DNA of 38,252 bases from JBBSEZ01 sp038239195 (GTDB lineage: Bacteria > Planctomycetota > Planctomycetia > Gemmatales > Gemmataceae). A program made the position numbers and the translations under genes. Position 1 is the first letter of the stretch; each line of letters starts with the position of its first letter. Positions 17,323-25,347 of the stretch are shown here, in pieces. The notes under the pieces are model-generated. The model had not been told where the DNA came from. It was given only the letters and a program-made list of their open reading frames with translations, and made no database searches. The stretch lies in NCBI GenBank assembly GCA_038239195.1, contig JBBSEZ010000030.1, forward strand, positions 1-38,252. The letters are read 5' to 3'.

Positions 17323-18537
17323 ATGCCTGTCGTTCTCTTCGCCCTCCTCCTGCCGCTGCCGGCCCTGGCGGAGAGCAAGCCCGTTCCGCCCGAGCTCCTC
17401 GCCGCGCTCAAGGCCAAGGAGCCCGCTGCGCGCGTCAAGGCCATCAAGGCGCTCAGCCGGCTCGGCCCTGAGGTCGTCCCGCCGCTCGTCGAGGCGCTCA
17501 AGGACGAGGAGCCCGACGTGAGCCAGTCCGCCGCCTACGCCCTGCGGCTGTTCAAGGCCGACGCCAAGGTCGCCCTCGCCGCCCTCGCCCCCCACCTGAC
17601 CGACAAGCACGCGGCCGTTCGCAAGGGCGTGGCCAGCGCCTTGCCGCGCTGCGGGGCCGACGCGGCGCCCCTGCTCGTGGCCCGGCTCGCCGACGCCGAG
17701 GCCGACGTGCGCCGCCAGGCGGCGCTCTCGCTCCAGATCGTCGCCAGCCGGGCGCCCGCCGCCGGCAAGGAGGCGCTGCCCGGGCTGGAGAAGGCACTGG
17801 GCGACAGCTCGCCCGCCGTCCGCCTCGCCATCGTGCAGGCCCTTGGGCGCTGCGGCCCCGGGGCGGTACGGCCACTGCTCAAGGGCGCCGACGACGAGGA
17901 CGCCAAGGTGCGCGCCTACGCGCTCGCCGCGCTCCTGCCGATCAAGCCGGAGGCCAAGACCGTGCTGCCGGTGCTGTCTCGCCTGGCCAAGAGCGACCCC
18001 GAAGTCTCGGTGCGCCAGAGCGCGCTGCGCACCCTCGGCTCGCTGGGCGCGCCCGCGGTCAAGGCGATCGGCGACGCCTTGGCCGACCCCGAGCCGGCGG
18101 TGCAACTGGCCGCGCTCAAGTCGCTGGCGCAGGTCGGGCTCGCCGGCAAGAGCGCCCTCCTCAAAGTGAAGGGGCTCGCCGCCAAGGCCGACAACGAGAA
18201 GTTGCGCAGCGGGGCCGTGTTCGTCCTGAGCAAGTTCGGCCCCGAGGGCGAGACCGCCATCGTCGAGTTGCTCGCCGTAGACAACTCCACCACCCGGCTG
18301 GCCTGCTTGCAGCACCTCGGCCGCAAGGGCAAGGTGCCCAGGAGCGCCGTCCCCGACCTCGTCAAGGCGCTCGCCGACCGCGAGGCCGACGTGCGCGTCC
18401 TGGCGGCCCACGTGCTGGGGCAGATGGGCGCCGACGCGAAGGCCGCCGTGCCGGCGCTGACGAAGGCGCGCAAGGACGCCGACGCGAACGTGGTGCGCGT
18501 CGCGGAGGAGGCGCTGGGCAAGATCGCGGGGGAGTGA
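17323..18537 (+). CDS. Secreted HEAT-repeat protein
   Basis: This 404-residue protein has a short signal peptide (PVVLFALLLPLPALA-ES). The rest is a tandem of ~10-11 HEAT / PBS-lyase-type helical repeats, for example DEEPDVSQSAAYALRLF, ADVRRQAALSLQIVA and DADANVVRVAEEALGKI. Such alpha-solenoids act as protein-binding scaffolds. No catalytic motif is seen. It follows the LRR gene with a 143-base repeat-filled gap and may share its transcript. The short signal peptide makes export likely but not certain. Confidence 0.85.
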   Translation: MPVVLFALLLPLPALAESKPVPPELLAALKAKEPAARVKAIKALSRLGPEVVPPLVEALKDEEPDVSQSAAYALRLFKADAKVALAALAPHLTDKHAAVRKGVASALPRCGADAAPLLVARLADAEADVRRQAALSLQIVASRAPAAGKEALPGLEKALGDSSPAVRLAIVQALGRCGPGAVRPLLKGADDEDAKVRAYALAALLPIKPEAKTVLPVLSRLAKSDPEVSVRQSALRTLGSLGAPAVKAIGDALADPEPAVQLAALKSLAQVGLAGKSALLKVKGLAAKADNEKLRSGAVFVLSKFGPEGETAIVELLAVDNSTTRLACLQHLGRKGKVPRSAVPDLVKALADREADVRVLAAHVLGQMGADAKAAVPALTKARKDADANVVRVAEEALGKIAGE

Positions 18538-18555
18538 TTGGGTCGAGGGGGCGCG

Positions 18556-18610
18556 GATCGCCAAGCCGCAAGCGGCGCACTTCCGGGGCCCGCCGCTTGC
18601 GGCTTAGCGG
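18556..18610. repeat. GCCAAGCCGCAAGCGG inverted repeat, copy 1
   Basis: A perfect 15-bp inverted repeat, AAGCCGCAAGCGGCG (18563-18577) against its complement (18591-18605), has a 13-base loop. It lies between the convergent HEAT and Nudix-like genes. The left arm with its flank (GATCGCCAAG...) is shared with the copy at 23141-23208. It may end transcription from both sides, but no U tract is present. Confidence 0.8.
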
Positions 18611-18621
18611 TCCGCTCGTCG

Positions 18622-19218
18622 CTACGCCAGCGCGTCGAGCAAAAACTGCGACCAGGTCTCGAACTCGTCGCGCATCCCGCGCAGTTCCGGCAGCGTGGCG
18701 AACCCGCTTTCGATCAGGGCGTCCTCGCGGCAGCGGGCGCGCGGGGCCTCCAGGTCGAGGACGTGGACGATGCCCAGGTGGACCTGGCCGACGGGCGTGC
18801 GGTCGTCGTTGATGAGGCCGACGCAGCGCTCGCGGAAGGGGCCCTCCAGCAGCACTTCCTCCTCGAGCTCGCGCAGCATGCCCGCGCGGTAGGCGTCGGC
18901 CTGGAGCTCGCCGTCCTGCGCGCACACGTGCCCGCCCACGCCCAGCGAGCGCCGCGCCCGCAGGCGCACCTCGTTGCCGGCCTTGCCGCGCACGTAGTGA
19001 AACACCAGCTCGCCGCAGCGCAGGACCACGTAGGGGATCAACTGCTTGAGCGTCGGGTCGTTCTCGGCCTCGGGGCGCGGCACGTAGCGCAACTGCGCCG
19101 GGACCAGCAGGCGCGGCAGGTAGCGCTCCACGTCGGGACAGAAGCCCTGAAACAGGCCGACGTCGTGCAACACCGCGGTGGGCACGACCAGCACGCGCTC
19201 GACGTTCGCTTCACTCAC
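18622..19218 (-). CDS. Nudix-like hydrolase coupled to GAP1-N-like gene
   Basis: This 198-residue cytosolic protein starts at GTG with AAGGAG 8 bases upstream; the start overlaps the stop of the upstream gene as GTGA. A Nudix-like core is visible at ~95-125: LGVGGHVCAQDG, then MLRELEEEVLLEG. The catalytic REx-xEE half is kept. The Gx5E half is degenerate, with Asp where the first Glu is expected. Nudix proteins hydrolyse nucleoside diphosphate derivatives. Coupling to a GTPase cassette suggests a nucleotide-linked role, which is inference. It could be a stand-alone housekeeping Nudix that joined the operon. Confidence 0.75.
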   Translation of the reverse strand: MSEANVERVLVVPTAVLHDVGLFQGFCPDVERYLPRLLVPAQLRYVPRPEAENDPTLKQLIPYVVLRCGELVFHYVRGKAGNEVRLRARRSLGVGGHVCAQDGELQADAYRAGMLRELEEEVLLEGPFRERCVGLINDDRTPVGQVHLGIVHVLDLEAPRARCREDALIESGFATLPELRGMRDEFETWSQFLLDALA

Positions 19219-20492
19219 GGGCTCGGCTCCTTCCGCGCTCGCGCCGAGGCGAGCTTCTCCTCCAGGCGATCGATCATCTCCACCGGCCCCAGGTCGGGCG
19301 CGTCGTGGCCGCCTACCCCATGCTTGCGCAGCAGGGCCCGCAAGAAGGCCTGGGGCTCGCCGGGGCGCAGGGCGCTGTCCGTCTTGCCGGCGCCGGCGTC
19401 GAGGGTGGCGTCGAGAAAGACGAGGGCGCGGGTCAGCGCCGCGGGCCGGTCGTCGGCCGGCAAGGCCACGTGCCAGCGCTCGCCGAGGTCGTGCAGGCGG
19501 CGAGCCAGTTGCAGACGTTGTTGCTCGGTCCAGACGGCTGCCACGGCCACTTTCTTCGCGCCCGGCTTCTCCAGCGGGGCCTTCTCCTTCTCTGGCGGCA
19601 CGGGCGCCTTCTTCTCCGGGGGTGGATCGTTCTCGGCGGGGGGAGCGCTGGGGCCGAATACCATGACGGCGATGGGAATGAGCATGAAGACTAGCAGCAG
19701 GGCGACGCCGAGGCGGAGCGTCTGCTTGCGACTCCGGCGGGCGAAAAGCCCGTCGAGCTCGGCCTGATCGCCTGCCTCGACGGCGATCTGGAGGTTCAGC
19801 TCGTAGCGGCCTTCGGGGTAATCGCCCGCCTGGTCCTCGGTGACGTAGTGCTCCAGTTCGGGCCCGCTGGCGCGCGGGACCACGAGCACGTGAAAGTCCA
19901 GGGCGTTGCTGAACGCGAAGCTCGCCGGCCAGAGGTCGATGCGCGTGCTGGTCGGCAGCAGCGCCCAGATGCTGCGCAGGAGCGGGGTGGCCGGCTCCGT
20001 CCGCTCGAACACCAGGCGGCCCCCGTCGAGAAGCGCCTGGGCCCCGCCCAGCAGGGTCGCCATGTACGGCACCTTGAGCACCGTCTCGATCTCGGCGACG
20101 GTGCGACGGGGCGGCGGCCCTCCGGCCCACTCCAGCACCGGCAACTCGCCGCGCGCGTCCCAGCGCGGCGGGAACCGCTCGGCGACGTGAAACGGGTCGC
20201 CCCCCAGCGCCTCGTAGAGGGGCCGGGGCAAGACGAGCAGGCGAAAGCCGAGCGCCCCCGGCCGGCCGGCGTCATCGGCGCCCTGATCGGCGACCTGGAC
20301 GACCGCGACGCGATCGTCCCCGAAGGGCCTGGCGAAGACGCACGCCAGACACGACACGCCCGCCGGCCGTTCGCCGAAGGCGGTACACAACCGCTCGGCC
20401 AGCGGCAGCCACTCGTCCACGAAGCCGGGCGAGCGACCCAGGAAGCGGTAGCCGCCGACGTCCTGACTGCCGTAGATGGCCTGTTCGATCAT
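19215..20492 (-). CDS. GAP1-N-like, single-span membrane protein beside GTPase
   Basis: This 425-residue protein begins MIEQAIYGSQDVGGYRF, resembling the N-terminal domain of GTPase-associated protein 1 (GAP1-N) described for bacterial conflict-type GTPase systems. The domain covers ~1-235. One membrane span follows (~258-280, LGVALLLVFMLIPIAVMVF), preceded by basic RRSRKQTLR. Then come a Pro/Glu/Lys-rich linker and a helical C-terminal domain of ~110 residues. The start is uncertain: ATG 20492 or TTG 20516, neither with a good ribosome binding site. A repeat insertion just upstream may have changed the leader. It overlaps the Nudix-like gene and follows the GTPase gene. Confidence 0.72.
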   Translation of the reverse strand: MIEQAIYGSQDVGGYRFLGRSPGFVDEWLPLAERLCTAFGERPAGVSCLACVFARPFGDDRVAVVQVADQGADDAGRPGALGFRLLVLPRPLYEALGGDPFHVAERFPPRWDARGELPVLEWAGGPPPRRTVAEIETVLKVPYMATLLGGAQALLDGGRLVFERTEPATPLLRSIWALLPTSTRIDLWPASFAFSNALDFHVLVVPRASGPELEHYVTEDQAGDYPEGRYELNLQIAVEAGDQAELDGLFARRSRKQTLRLGVALLLVFMLIPIAVMVFGPSAPPAENDPPPEKKAPVPPEKEKAPLEKPGAKKVAVAAVWTEQQRLQLARRLHDLGERWHVALPADDRPAALTRALVFLDATLDAGAGKTDSALRPGEPQAFLRALLRKHGVGGHDAPDLGPVEMIDRLEEKLASARARKEPSP

Positions 20493-20523
20493 CGAGAGAT
20501 CATTCCAGGAGGACAAAAGACAA

Positions 20524-20684
20524 TTTGAACAGAAGGCAACGAAGGGAACGAAGAAAGAAGAAGAGCGCCGTAGGAACGCGGATCAACACAAGGATAAGGG
20601 GGCCCGGCTGCCACAATCTCCTGTCTCCTCGATGCTCGTCGGAGCTCGCACTTCCTCTGCTTCCTTCGTTGCCTTCTGTTCGAG
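20524..20684. repeat. Inverted-repeat element inside the GTPase operon
   Basis: A perfect 18-base inverted repeat (20527-20544, GAACAGAAGGCAACGAAG; complement 20664-20681) bounds a ~155-base element. It fills nearly the whole gap between GTPase and GAP1-N-like genes. Its interior is purine-rich on one strand and noticeably AT-richer than its neighbours. Translations in all frames give low-complexity strings such as EQKATKGTKKE. The AACAGAAGGCAACGAAGG theme recalls dispersed repeats I have seen in other bacterial genomes, from memory only. It looks like a small non-coding mobile or REP-type element. Confidence 0.75.
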
Positions 20685-20690
20685 TTTTTC

Positions 20691-22976
20691 TTACTCGATC
20701 CGCGGCAGCACCGGCAGGGCGAAGTCGGACTCGAACGTCACCCGGTGCGGCCCCATCGAGGTTTCGCCGGCGAGCCGCTGCATGGCGAGCACGTCGCCCT
20801 CGGGCGAGGCGTACTCGGCGACCTTGCGGCGCCAGAAGTAATGGTCGGTGACGTAGATCCGCACGCTGTCGCCCATCTTCCACTTCACCTTACGCGGGAA
20901 CTCGTAGTCCCACTCCGGCGAGTAGCTGCGCTTGACGATCGTGCTCGGCCCGTAGCGCACCCCGCCCACCTCGATCTCGACGGAGAGCGAGGCGCCGCGG
21001 CTGACCGTGTGGGCCACGCTCGCGTCGAACGAGCCCGACTTGAGGACGACCTTGTACTCGCGCGTCTCCGTCACCTGCTCCGTCCAGCGCAGCAGCCCCG
21101 TCGTCGCGGTGCGGAACCTCCCCTCGGGGTGGGCGCCCAGGTAGGCCCGACACAGCACCTGAAGCTCCTTCGTGTCGCCGGGCTTGTTCTGGTAGTGGTC
21201 GCGGACGGCGCGGAAATCGTGGCGGTCCCAGTCGCCGCTCGCGCGCGCCATCGACGTGCGCGCCTCCTCGACGAACGCCCCGTCGGGATAGCGGTCGAGA
21301 TACTCCTGATAGCGCAGGCGGCGCGTGTGGAAGTTAAGCGGGTAGCGCGCCGAGTAGTCGCGCGCCACCTCGAAGGCGCGCTCGTCGAGGCGCTTGCGGT
21401 AGGCGGTGCGGATGCGCTTGACGTCGGCCTCGTGCGCGGTGCCGCCGAACGCGCCCAGCCAGCGGTTCGATTGCTCGATGAGCGTCGGGAGGCCCGCGCT
21501 GCCCTCGGCCTTCTGGAGCTCCAGGTAGGCCACGCGCGCCTTCTGCTCGCGCTGCTTTTTCGCCTCGCCGTCGCGGACGATCTTCTGCTCCCTGGCGAGG
21601 CGCGCTCGCTGAGCGACCTGGGCCTCGTGTTTGGCCTTCACGCCCGCGAAGAACCGGGCCATGTCGGCATCGACGTCCTGCTCGGGGAAGTCGGCCCGGA
21701 ATCGCTTCGCCAGCGCCGAGACGGTGTCGGGGCCCGCGTAGGGGTCCTTGGCCAGGATGCGCAACTCCCGCAGCCGTTCGTCCCGCTCGCGCTCGTGGAT
21801 GGTCTGATCGAGCGCCTCCAGGCGCTCCTCCTCGGCGCGCGCCGCGGACGCCGAGCGCAGCACGTTCCGCGTCGGGTGCCAGGCCTGGTAGGAGCGCCAG
21901 TGCTGGCGCACGGCCACCGGGTCGTCGGCGTGCTGGGCGGTAAAGCGCTTGGCCTGCGCGTGGCCCCACGCGTCGTAGCCGCACAGGGTGAAGAAGAGCC
22001 CGGCAGCGACGGCCAGGGCGCTGACGGCTCGCCGGCGGCGTCGGCCAGCTTTCTGCTGGCGCAGACGCGCCTGGAAGGCCGCCGTCTCGGGCGCGTCGGG
22101 GTAGCGGCGGGCGAGCGTGTCGGTGGCGCGCTGGAGCAAGTCCAGTTCGCCGGCGGCCAGCTCCCAGAGGCGCTGAAGGCGCGCCTCGTCCTGGGCGCGC
22201 AGGGCGTCGGCTAGCCAGGTCAGCGGGCCGTCCAACCCGAGCGGGGTGGGGCGGAACGTTGCGGTCCCCTCGCCCTCTTCCTTGTGCGAGACCATCGGCC
22301 CGCCCAGGCTGCTGACGGCGAACAGGCCGTGGTAGGGGCAGTGCGATTCGAGGGCGTGCCGCGTCATGCCGAAGCCCTGATCGACCAGTTCCTTCAGTCC
22401 TTCCGGCCCCTCTCTCGGGGCACGGGGGGCGCCAGGCTGACCGAGCAGGTCGGCCTTGGTCAACACCAGGGCCATGGGCCGATGCGGCACGAGCGGGCTT
22501 TCGGCGCTGAGGTAATCTTCGACGAGTTGCTCGACCTCCTGCTGCGCCTGCAAGCAGGGACCGGGGGCCGAGGCGACGGGAACGTCGAGGCAGAGCCAGA
22601 CGGCGTCGCACTGGCGCAGGAAGTCGCGGATCGGCTCTTCCCGCCCCAGCGCGACGTGCTCGCCCTGGTAATCCATGACGACCAGTTCGACGCGGGCGCC
22701 CTTGTGGTAGAGGTGAAAGCGCAACTCCGTCTCGCCGAGCGTGGCCGGCAGCGGTTGGCCGACCTCGAGTTGCAGCACCTTGTCGGAGAGGTATTCCGCC
22801 GTGCGCGTGTCGGCGGCGGCGAGGCGCAGGCCGGGCAAGCGCCCGCCGACGGCCTCGCGGTAGAGCATTGTCAGGAGCGTCGTCTTGCCGACGCCACGGT
22901 GGCCGAACACGCCAATGCGCTGCGGCCGACTCAGGCGCTCGGCTAGCGCCACCGCTGGAGACTGGGTGCGCGTCAT
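20691..22976 (-). CDS. Membrane-anchored GTPase with C2-like C-terminus
   Basis: This protein has 761 residues. The G domain (~20-270) has G1 GHRGVGKT (25-32), G3 DYQG (102-105) and G4 TKAD (173-176), all intact. A polybasic run (RRRRR) and one membrane span follow at ~312-332 (AVSALAVAAGLFFTLCG). A long charged helical, probably coiled-coil region (~350-600) comes next. A C-terminal beta-sandwich resembles a C2 domain (~640-740: SLSVEIEVGG, then SPEWDYEFPRKVKW). The arrangement fits large GTPases partnered by GAP1 proteins in conflict-type systems. It should sit in the inner membrane with the G domain in the cytosol. It is first in the minus-strand operon. Confidence 0.85.
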   Translation of the reverse strand: MTRTQSPAVALAERLSRPQRIGVFGHRGVGKTTLLTMLYREAVGGRLPGLRLAAADTRTAEYLSDKVLQLEVGQPLPATLGETELRFHLYHKGARVELVVMDYQGEHVALGREEPIRDFLRQCDAVWLCLDVPVASAPGPCLQAQQEVEQLVEDYLSAESPLVPHRPMALVLTKADLLGQPGAPRAPREGPEGLKELVDQGFGMTRHALESHCPYHGLFAVSSLGGPMVSHKEEGEGTATFRPTPLGLDGPLTWLADALRAQDEARLQRLWELAAGELDLLQRATDTLARRYPDAPETAAFQARLRQQKAGRRRRRAVSALAVAAGLFFTLCGYDAWGHAQAKRFTAQHADDPVAVRQHWRSYQAWHPTRNVLRSASAARAEEERLEALDQTIHERERDERLRELRILAKDPYAGPDTVSALAKRFRADFPEQDVDADMARFFAGVKAKHEAQVAQRARLAREQKIVRDGEAKKQREQKARVAYLELQKAEGSAGLPTLIEQSNRWLGAFGGTAHEADVKRIRTAYRKRLDERAFEVARDYSARYPLNFHTRRLRYQEYLDRYPDGAFVEEARTSMARASGDWDRHDFRAVRDHYQNKPGDTKELQVLCRAYLGAHPEGRFRTATTGLLRWTEQVTETREYKVVLKSGSFDASVAHTVSRGASLSVEIEVGGVRYGPSTIVKRSYSPEWDYEFPRKVKWKMGDSVRIYVTDHYFWRRKVAEYASPEGDVLAMQRLAGETSMGPHRVTFESDFALPVLPRIE

Positions 22977-23140
22977 GGTTGCCTCGGGGCCAGGGGCGCG
23001 GAGAGCTCTCCCTCTATTGTAATTCGGCCGGCCCCTGGGGATATTGGGGCGCGGGCCGAGAGACACCTCAACGTAACGCGCCTTCCGCAATTTGACCAGC
23101 CCGGGCGGGATGGGCAAGAAGGGCGAGGCCAACGATCCGG

Positions 23141-23242
23141 GAGCGCCGATCGCCAAGCTGCAAGCGGCGGGCCTGGCGCAATTCCGCTTGCGGCTTGGCG
23201 AGGCGCTCCCGAAATATTTGCCGACAAGCGGGGACGCTTGTC
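23141..23242. repeat. GCCAAGCYGCAAGCGG inverted repeat and 8-4-8 hairpin
   Basis: This lies in the 292-base divergent region (22977-23268), which holds no gene. A long imperfect stem (23141-23167 against 23184-23208) shares its left arm GATCGCCAAGCYGCAAGCGG with the element at 18556. A separate perfect hairpin follows: GACAAGCG, loop GGGA, CGCTTGTC (23223-23242), then CTAC. The hydrolase start is 27 bases further. Promoters of the GTPase operon and the hydrolase must also lie in this region. Confidence 0.78.
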
Positions 23243-23268
23243 CTACGACAGACACGGAGGTCGAGCGC

Positions 23269-24132
23269 ATGAAGCTTTGTTTCCTGCTCGTGGCGGTGGT
23301 CGGTGGGTGTGCCCTGACCGTGTGGCGGTTGAGCGTGGCCCAGGCGCCGGTGCCGGCGCCGGAGCAGCGCGCCCAGCCGATCCACCAGCCCAACGTCGAG
23401 TATGCCAGGGTCGGCGGCGTCTCGCTGCGGCTCGACCTGGCGGGGCCCGGGGAGGGCGAAGGGCCGTTCCCGGCCGTGGTGTGTCTGCACGGTGGGGGGT
23501 GGGTCGGTGGGGAGCGCAAGCAGATGGTGCAGACCATCGAGGCGCTGGCGCGGCGCGGCTACGTGGCCGTGGCGCCCGACTATCGGCTCGCCCCGAAGCA
23601 CCGCTTCCCCGCGGCGCTGGAAGACTGCGAGGCGGCCGTGCGCTGGCTGCGCGCCAACGCCAAGGCCTACCGTATCGATCCGGATCGCATCGGTGCGGTC
23701 GGGCTGGCGGCGGGCGGACACCTGGCCTGTTTGCTCGGCACGGCCGATAAAGACAAAGGCGGCGTGCAGGCCGTCGTCAGCCTGTCGGGGCCGACCGACT
23801 TGACCCGGCCAGTCTGGGGCAAGGTGGTCGTCGAGCGAAACCTGGTGCCGTTCCTCGGCGGAACGTTCGAGCAGGTGCCTGACGCCTACCGCAAGGCCTC
23901 GCCGATGGCCCGCGCTGGGCGCGGCTCCGCGCCGTTCCTGTTCCTGCACGGCAGCGCCGACCCGATCGTGCCGATTAGCCAGGCGCAGGACATGGCCGAG
24001 AAATTGCGCCAGACCGGCGTCGAGGCGCGCGTGGTGCCCCTCGAAGGCGAGGGCCACACCTGGCGCGGCGATGCGCTGCGCCTGAGCATCGCCCACCTGC
24101 TCGACTTCCTGGACGAGAAGCTGAAACGATGA
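23269..24132 (+). CDS. Alpha/beta-hydrolase of esterase type lacking the nucleophile Ser
   Basis: This 287-residue protein has an N-terminal signal or anchor (KLCFLLVAVVGGCALTV; a lipobox-like VGGC is possible). The alpha/beta-hydrolase fold resembles the BD-FAE/HSL esterases. The oxyanion loop HGGGW is at ~82-86, followed by PDYRLAPKHRFPAALED. The acid D in GSADPIVP and the His in EGEGHTW are present. The nucleophile elbow, normally GxSAGG, reads GLAAGG, with Ala147 in place of the catalytic Ser (codon GCG). It is therefore probably catalytically dead in the classical sense and may serve as a binding protein. Its stop overlaps a small downstream gene as ATGA. Confidence 0.88.
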   Translation: MKLCFLLVAVVGGCALTVWRLSVAQAPVPAPEQRAQPIHQPNVEYARVGGVSLRLDLAGPGEGEGPFPAVVCLHGGGWVGGERKQMVQTIEALARRGYVAVAPDYRLAPKHRFPAALEDCEAAVRWLRANAKAYRIDPDRIGAVGLAAGGHLACLLGTADKDKGGVQAVVSLSGPTDLTRPVWGKVVVERNLVPFLGGTFEQVPDAYRKASPMARAGRGSAPFLFLHGSADPIVPISQAQDMAEKLRQTGVEARVVPLEGEGHTWRGDALRLSIAHLLDFLDEKLKR

Positions 24133-24401
24133 CCGCCACCCTGCTCCGCCCCACCCTGCCGCGCTGCCGATTCGTCCCGCCCCGGCCGGTTCGGCGCGTT
24201 CCTCCAACGCCGGCGCCGGTGTGGCACTGGGCGGGGCTTGTGCTGATCGCGACGGGCCTGCTGTTCTGCCACGGGTGCCACAACCACGACGTCGATGATG
24301 AACTGTGCGTGCCGCTGCTGCGGGAGCGGCGCGAAACGCCGATCGCTCTCAGCCCCGTTCCAGACACGCGCGAAAGCCCGCCTCGCGGTCTTCCTCGGTA
24401 G
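24129..24401 (+). CDS. Small putative membrane or lipoprotein, coupled to hydrolase
   Basis: This protein has 90 residues. It is supported mainly by the ATGA overlap with the hydrolase and by one plausible hydrophobic segment (~33-50, WAGLVLIATGLLFCHGC) ending in a Cys. The N-terminus is Arg/Pro-rich. Its last ~50 bases overlap the 3' end of the convergent SUMF1-type gene, which makes the C-terminal part suspect. I do not recognise it; it could be a chance frame. Confidence 0.4.
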   Translation: MTATLLRPTLPRCRFVPPRPVRRVPPTPAPVWHWAGLVLIATGLLFCHGCHNHDVDDELCVPLLRERRETPIALSPVPDTRESPPRGLPR

Positions 24402-25278
24402 GGGCGCTGCCGCGCCGCATGGCGGAGCGACAGAAGCGAGGGATGTCGAACCACGACCCGCCGCGGAGCACGCGGTAGATGCCGCTCGCCGAGTCCTCAG
24501 GGTCGATCTTTTCGCGGGGCTCGTAGTCGCCGATCCAGTCGGCGCACCACTCCTTGACGTTGCCGTGCATGTCGTACAGCCCCCAGGCGTTCGGCGGAAA
24601 CTTGCCGACGGTCGTCGTCGTGCGCCGGCAGGTGCCGCGCGCGCTCTTGCCGTAGGTGCAGTTGCCGTCGTAGTTGGCGAGGTCGGTCGAAATGAGGTCG
24701 CCGAACGCGAACGGGCTGGTGGTGCCGGCCCGGCAGGCGCGTTCCCACTCCGCCTCGGTCGGCAGGCGGTAGCGGCGGCCCTCGCGCCGGCCCAGGCGCT
24801 CGCAGAAGTTGGCGCACTGCTCCCACGAGACGGTCTCGACGGGGCGGCGCTTGCCCTTGAACCGGCTGGGATTGCTCCCCATGACCGCCTGCCACTGTTC
24901 CTGGGTCACGGGGTAGGTGCCGAGGTAGAACGAGCGCGTGAGGACGACGGGGTGCTGCGGCGTCTCGTCCTCGTAGTGTCCTTCCTCGCCAGCCGGGCTG
25001 CCCATGAGGAACCGGCCGGCCGGGACGAGGGCGAATTCCATCCCGACGGAGTTGGTCACGAGCGGAACGCAGGGGAGGGTGCCGGAGCGCAGCCGTTCCT
25101 GCAAGCGCCTCTCGAGGGCACGGCGGTCGCCTTCGGAAGGGCCTCCCCGCAAGGCCAGATCGAGGCGCAACAGGTCGGCCCGGTCCTGCTCTTCGAGCCA
25201 GTCCGCCAGGGCGACCCAGGCCAGCTCGTCGTCCGGGGCCTCGTGGATCGCCCGGAGCAGCACCTCGCGCGTGTCCAT
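24349..25278 (-). CDS. TIGR02996 domain fused to SUMF1 / FGE-like domain
   Basis: This protein has 309 residues. The first ~42 residues (REVLLRAIHEAPDDELAWVA, then LADWLEEQ) match the repeat-companion TIGR02996 domain typical of Gemmata-type planctomycetes. The rest is a formylglycine-generating-enzyme-like (C-type-lectin) domain. Landmarks are FLMGSPAGEEG, YPVTQEQWQAVMG, RLPTEAEWERACRAG, WGLYDMHGNVKEWCADW and RVLRGGSW. Of the two Cys of genuine FGE near the RGGSW motif, only one (FCRSAMR) is present. It is probably not a sulfatase activator but a paralogue with another role. No signal peptide is seen. The start is set at the TIGR02996 Met. Confidence 0.88.
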   Translation of the reverse strand: MDTREVLLRAIHEAPDDELAWVALADWLEEQDRADLLRLDLALRGGPSEGDRRALERRLQERLRSGTLPCVPLVTNSVGMEFALVPAGRFLMGSPAGEEGHYEDETPQHPVVLTRSFYLGTYPVTQEQWQAVMGSNPSRFKGKRRPVETVSWEQCANFCERLGRREGRRYRLPTEAEWERACRAGTTSPFAFGDLISTDLANYDGNCTYGKSARGTCRRTTTTVGKFPPNAWGLYDMHGNVKEWCADWIGDYEPREKIDPEDSASGIYRVLRGGSWFDIPRFCRSAMRRGSAPTEEDREAGFRACLERG

Positions 25279-25347
25279 CTCCCGTCCCTCCGCTTCATCC
25301 ACCTTACCGGGGGGAGACGGGCGGGGCAAGGGACCAGGGTGGCTCTC

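Noticed and set aside
20745..22214. Plus-strand open frame opposite the GTPase
   Set aside because: It is an antisense shadow. The GTPase motifs G1, G3 and G4 are on the minus strand.
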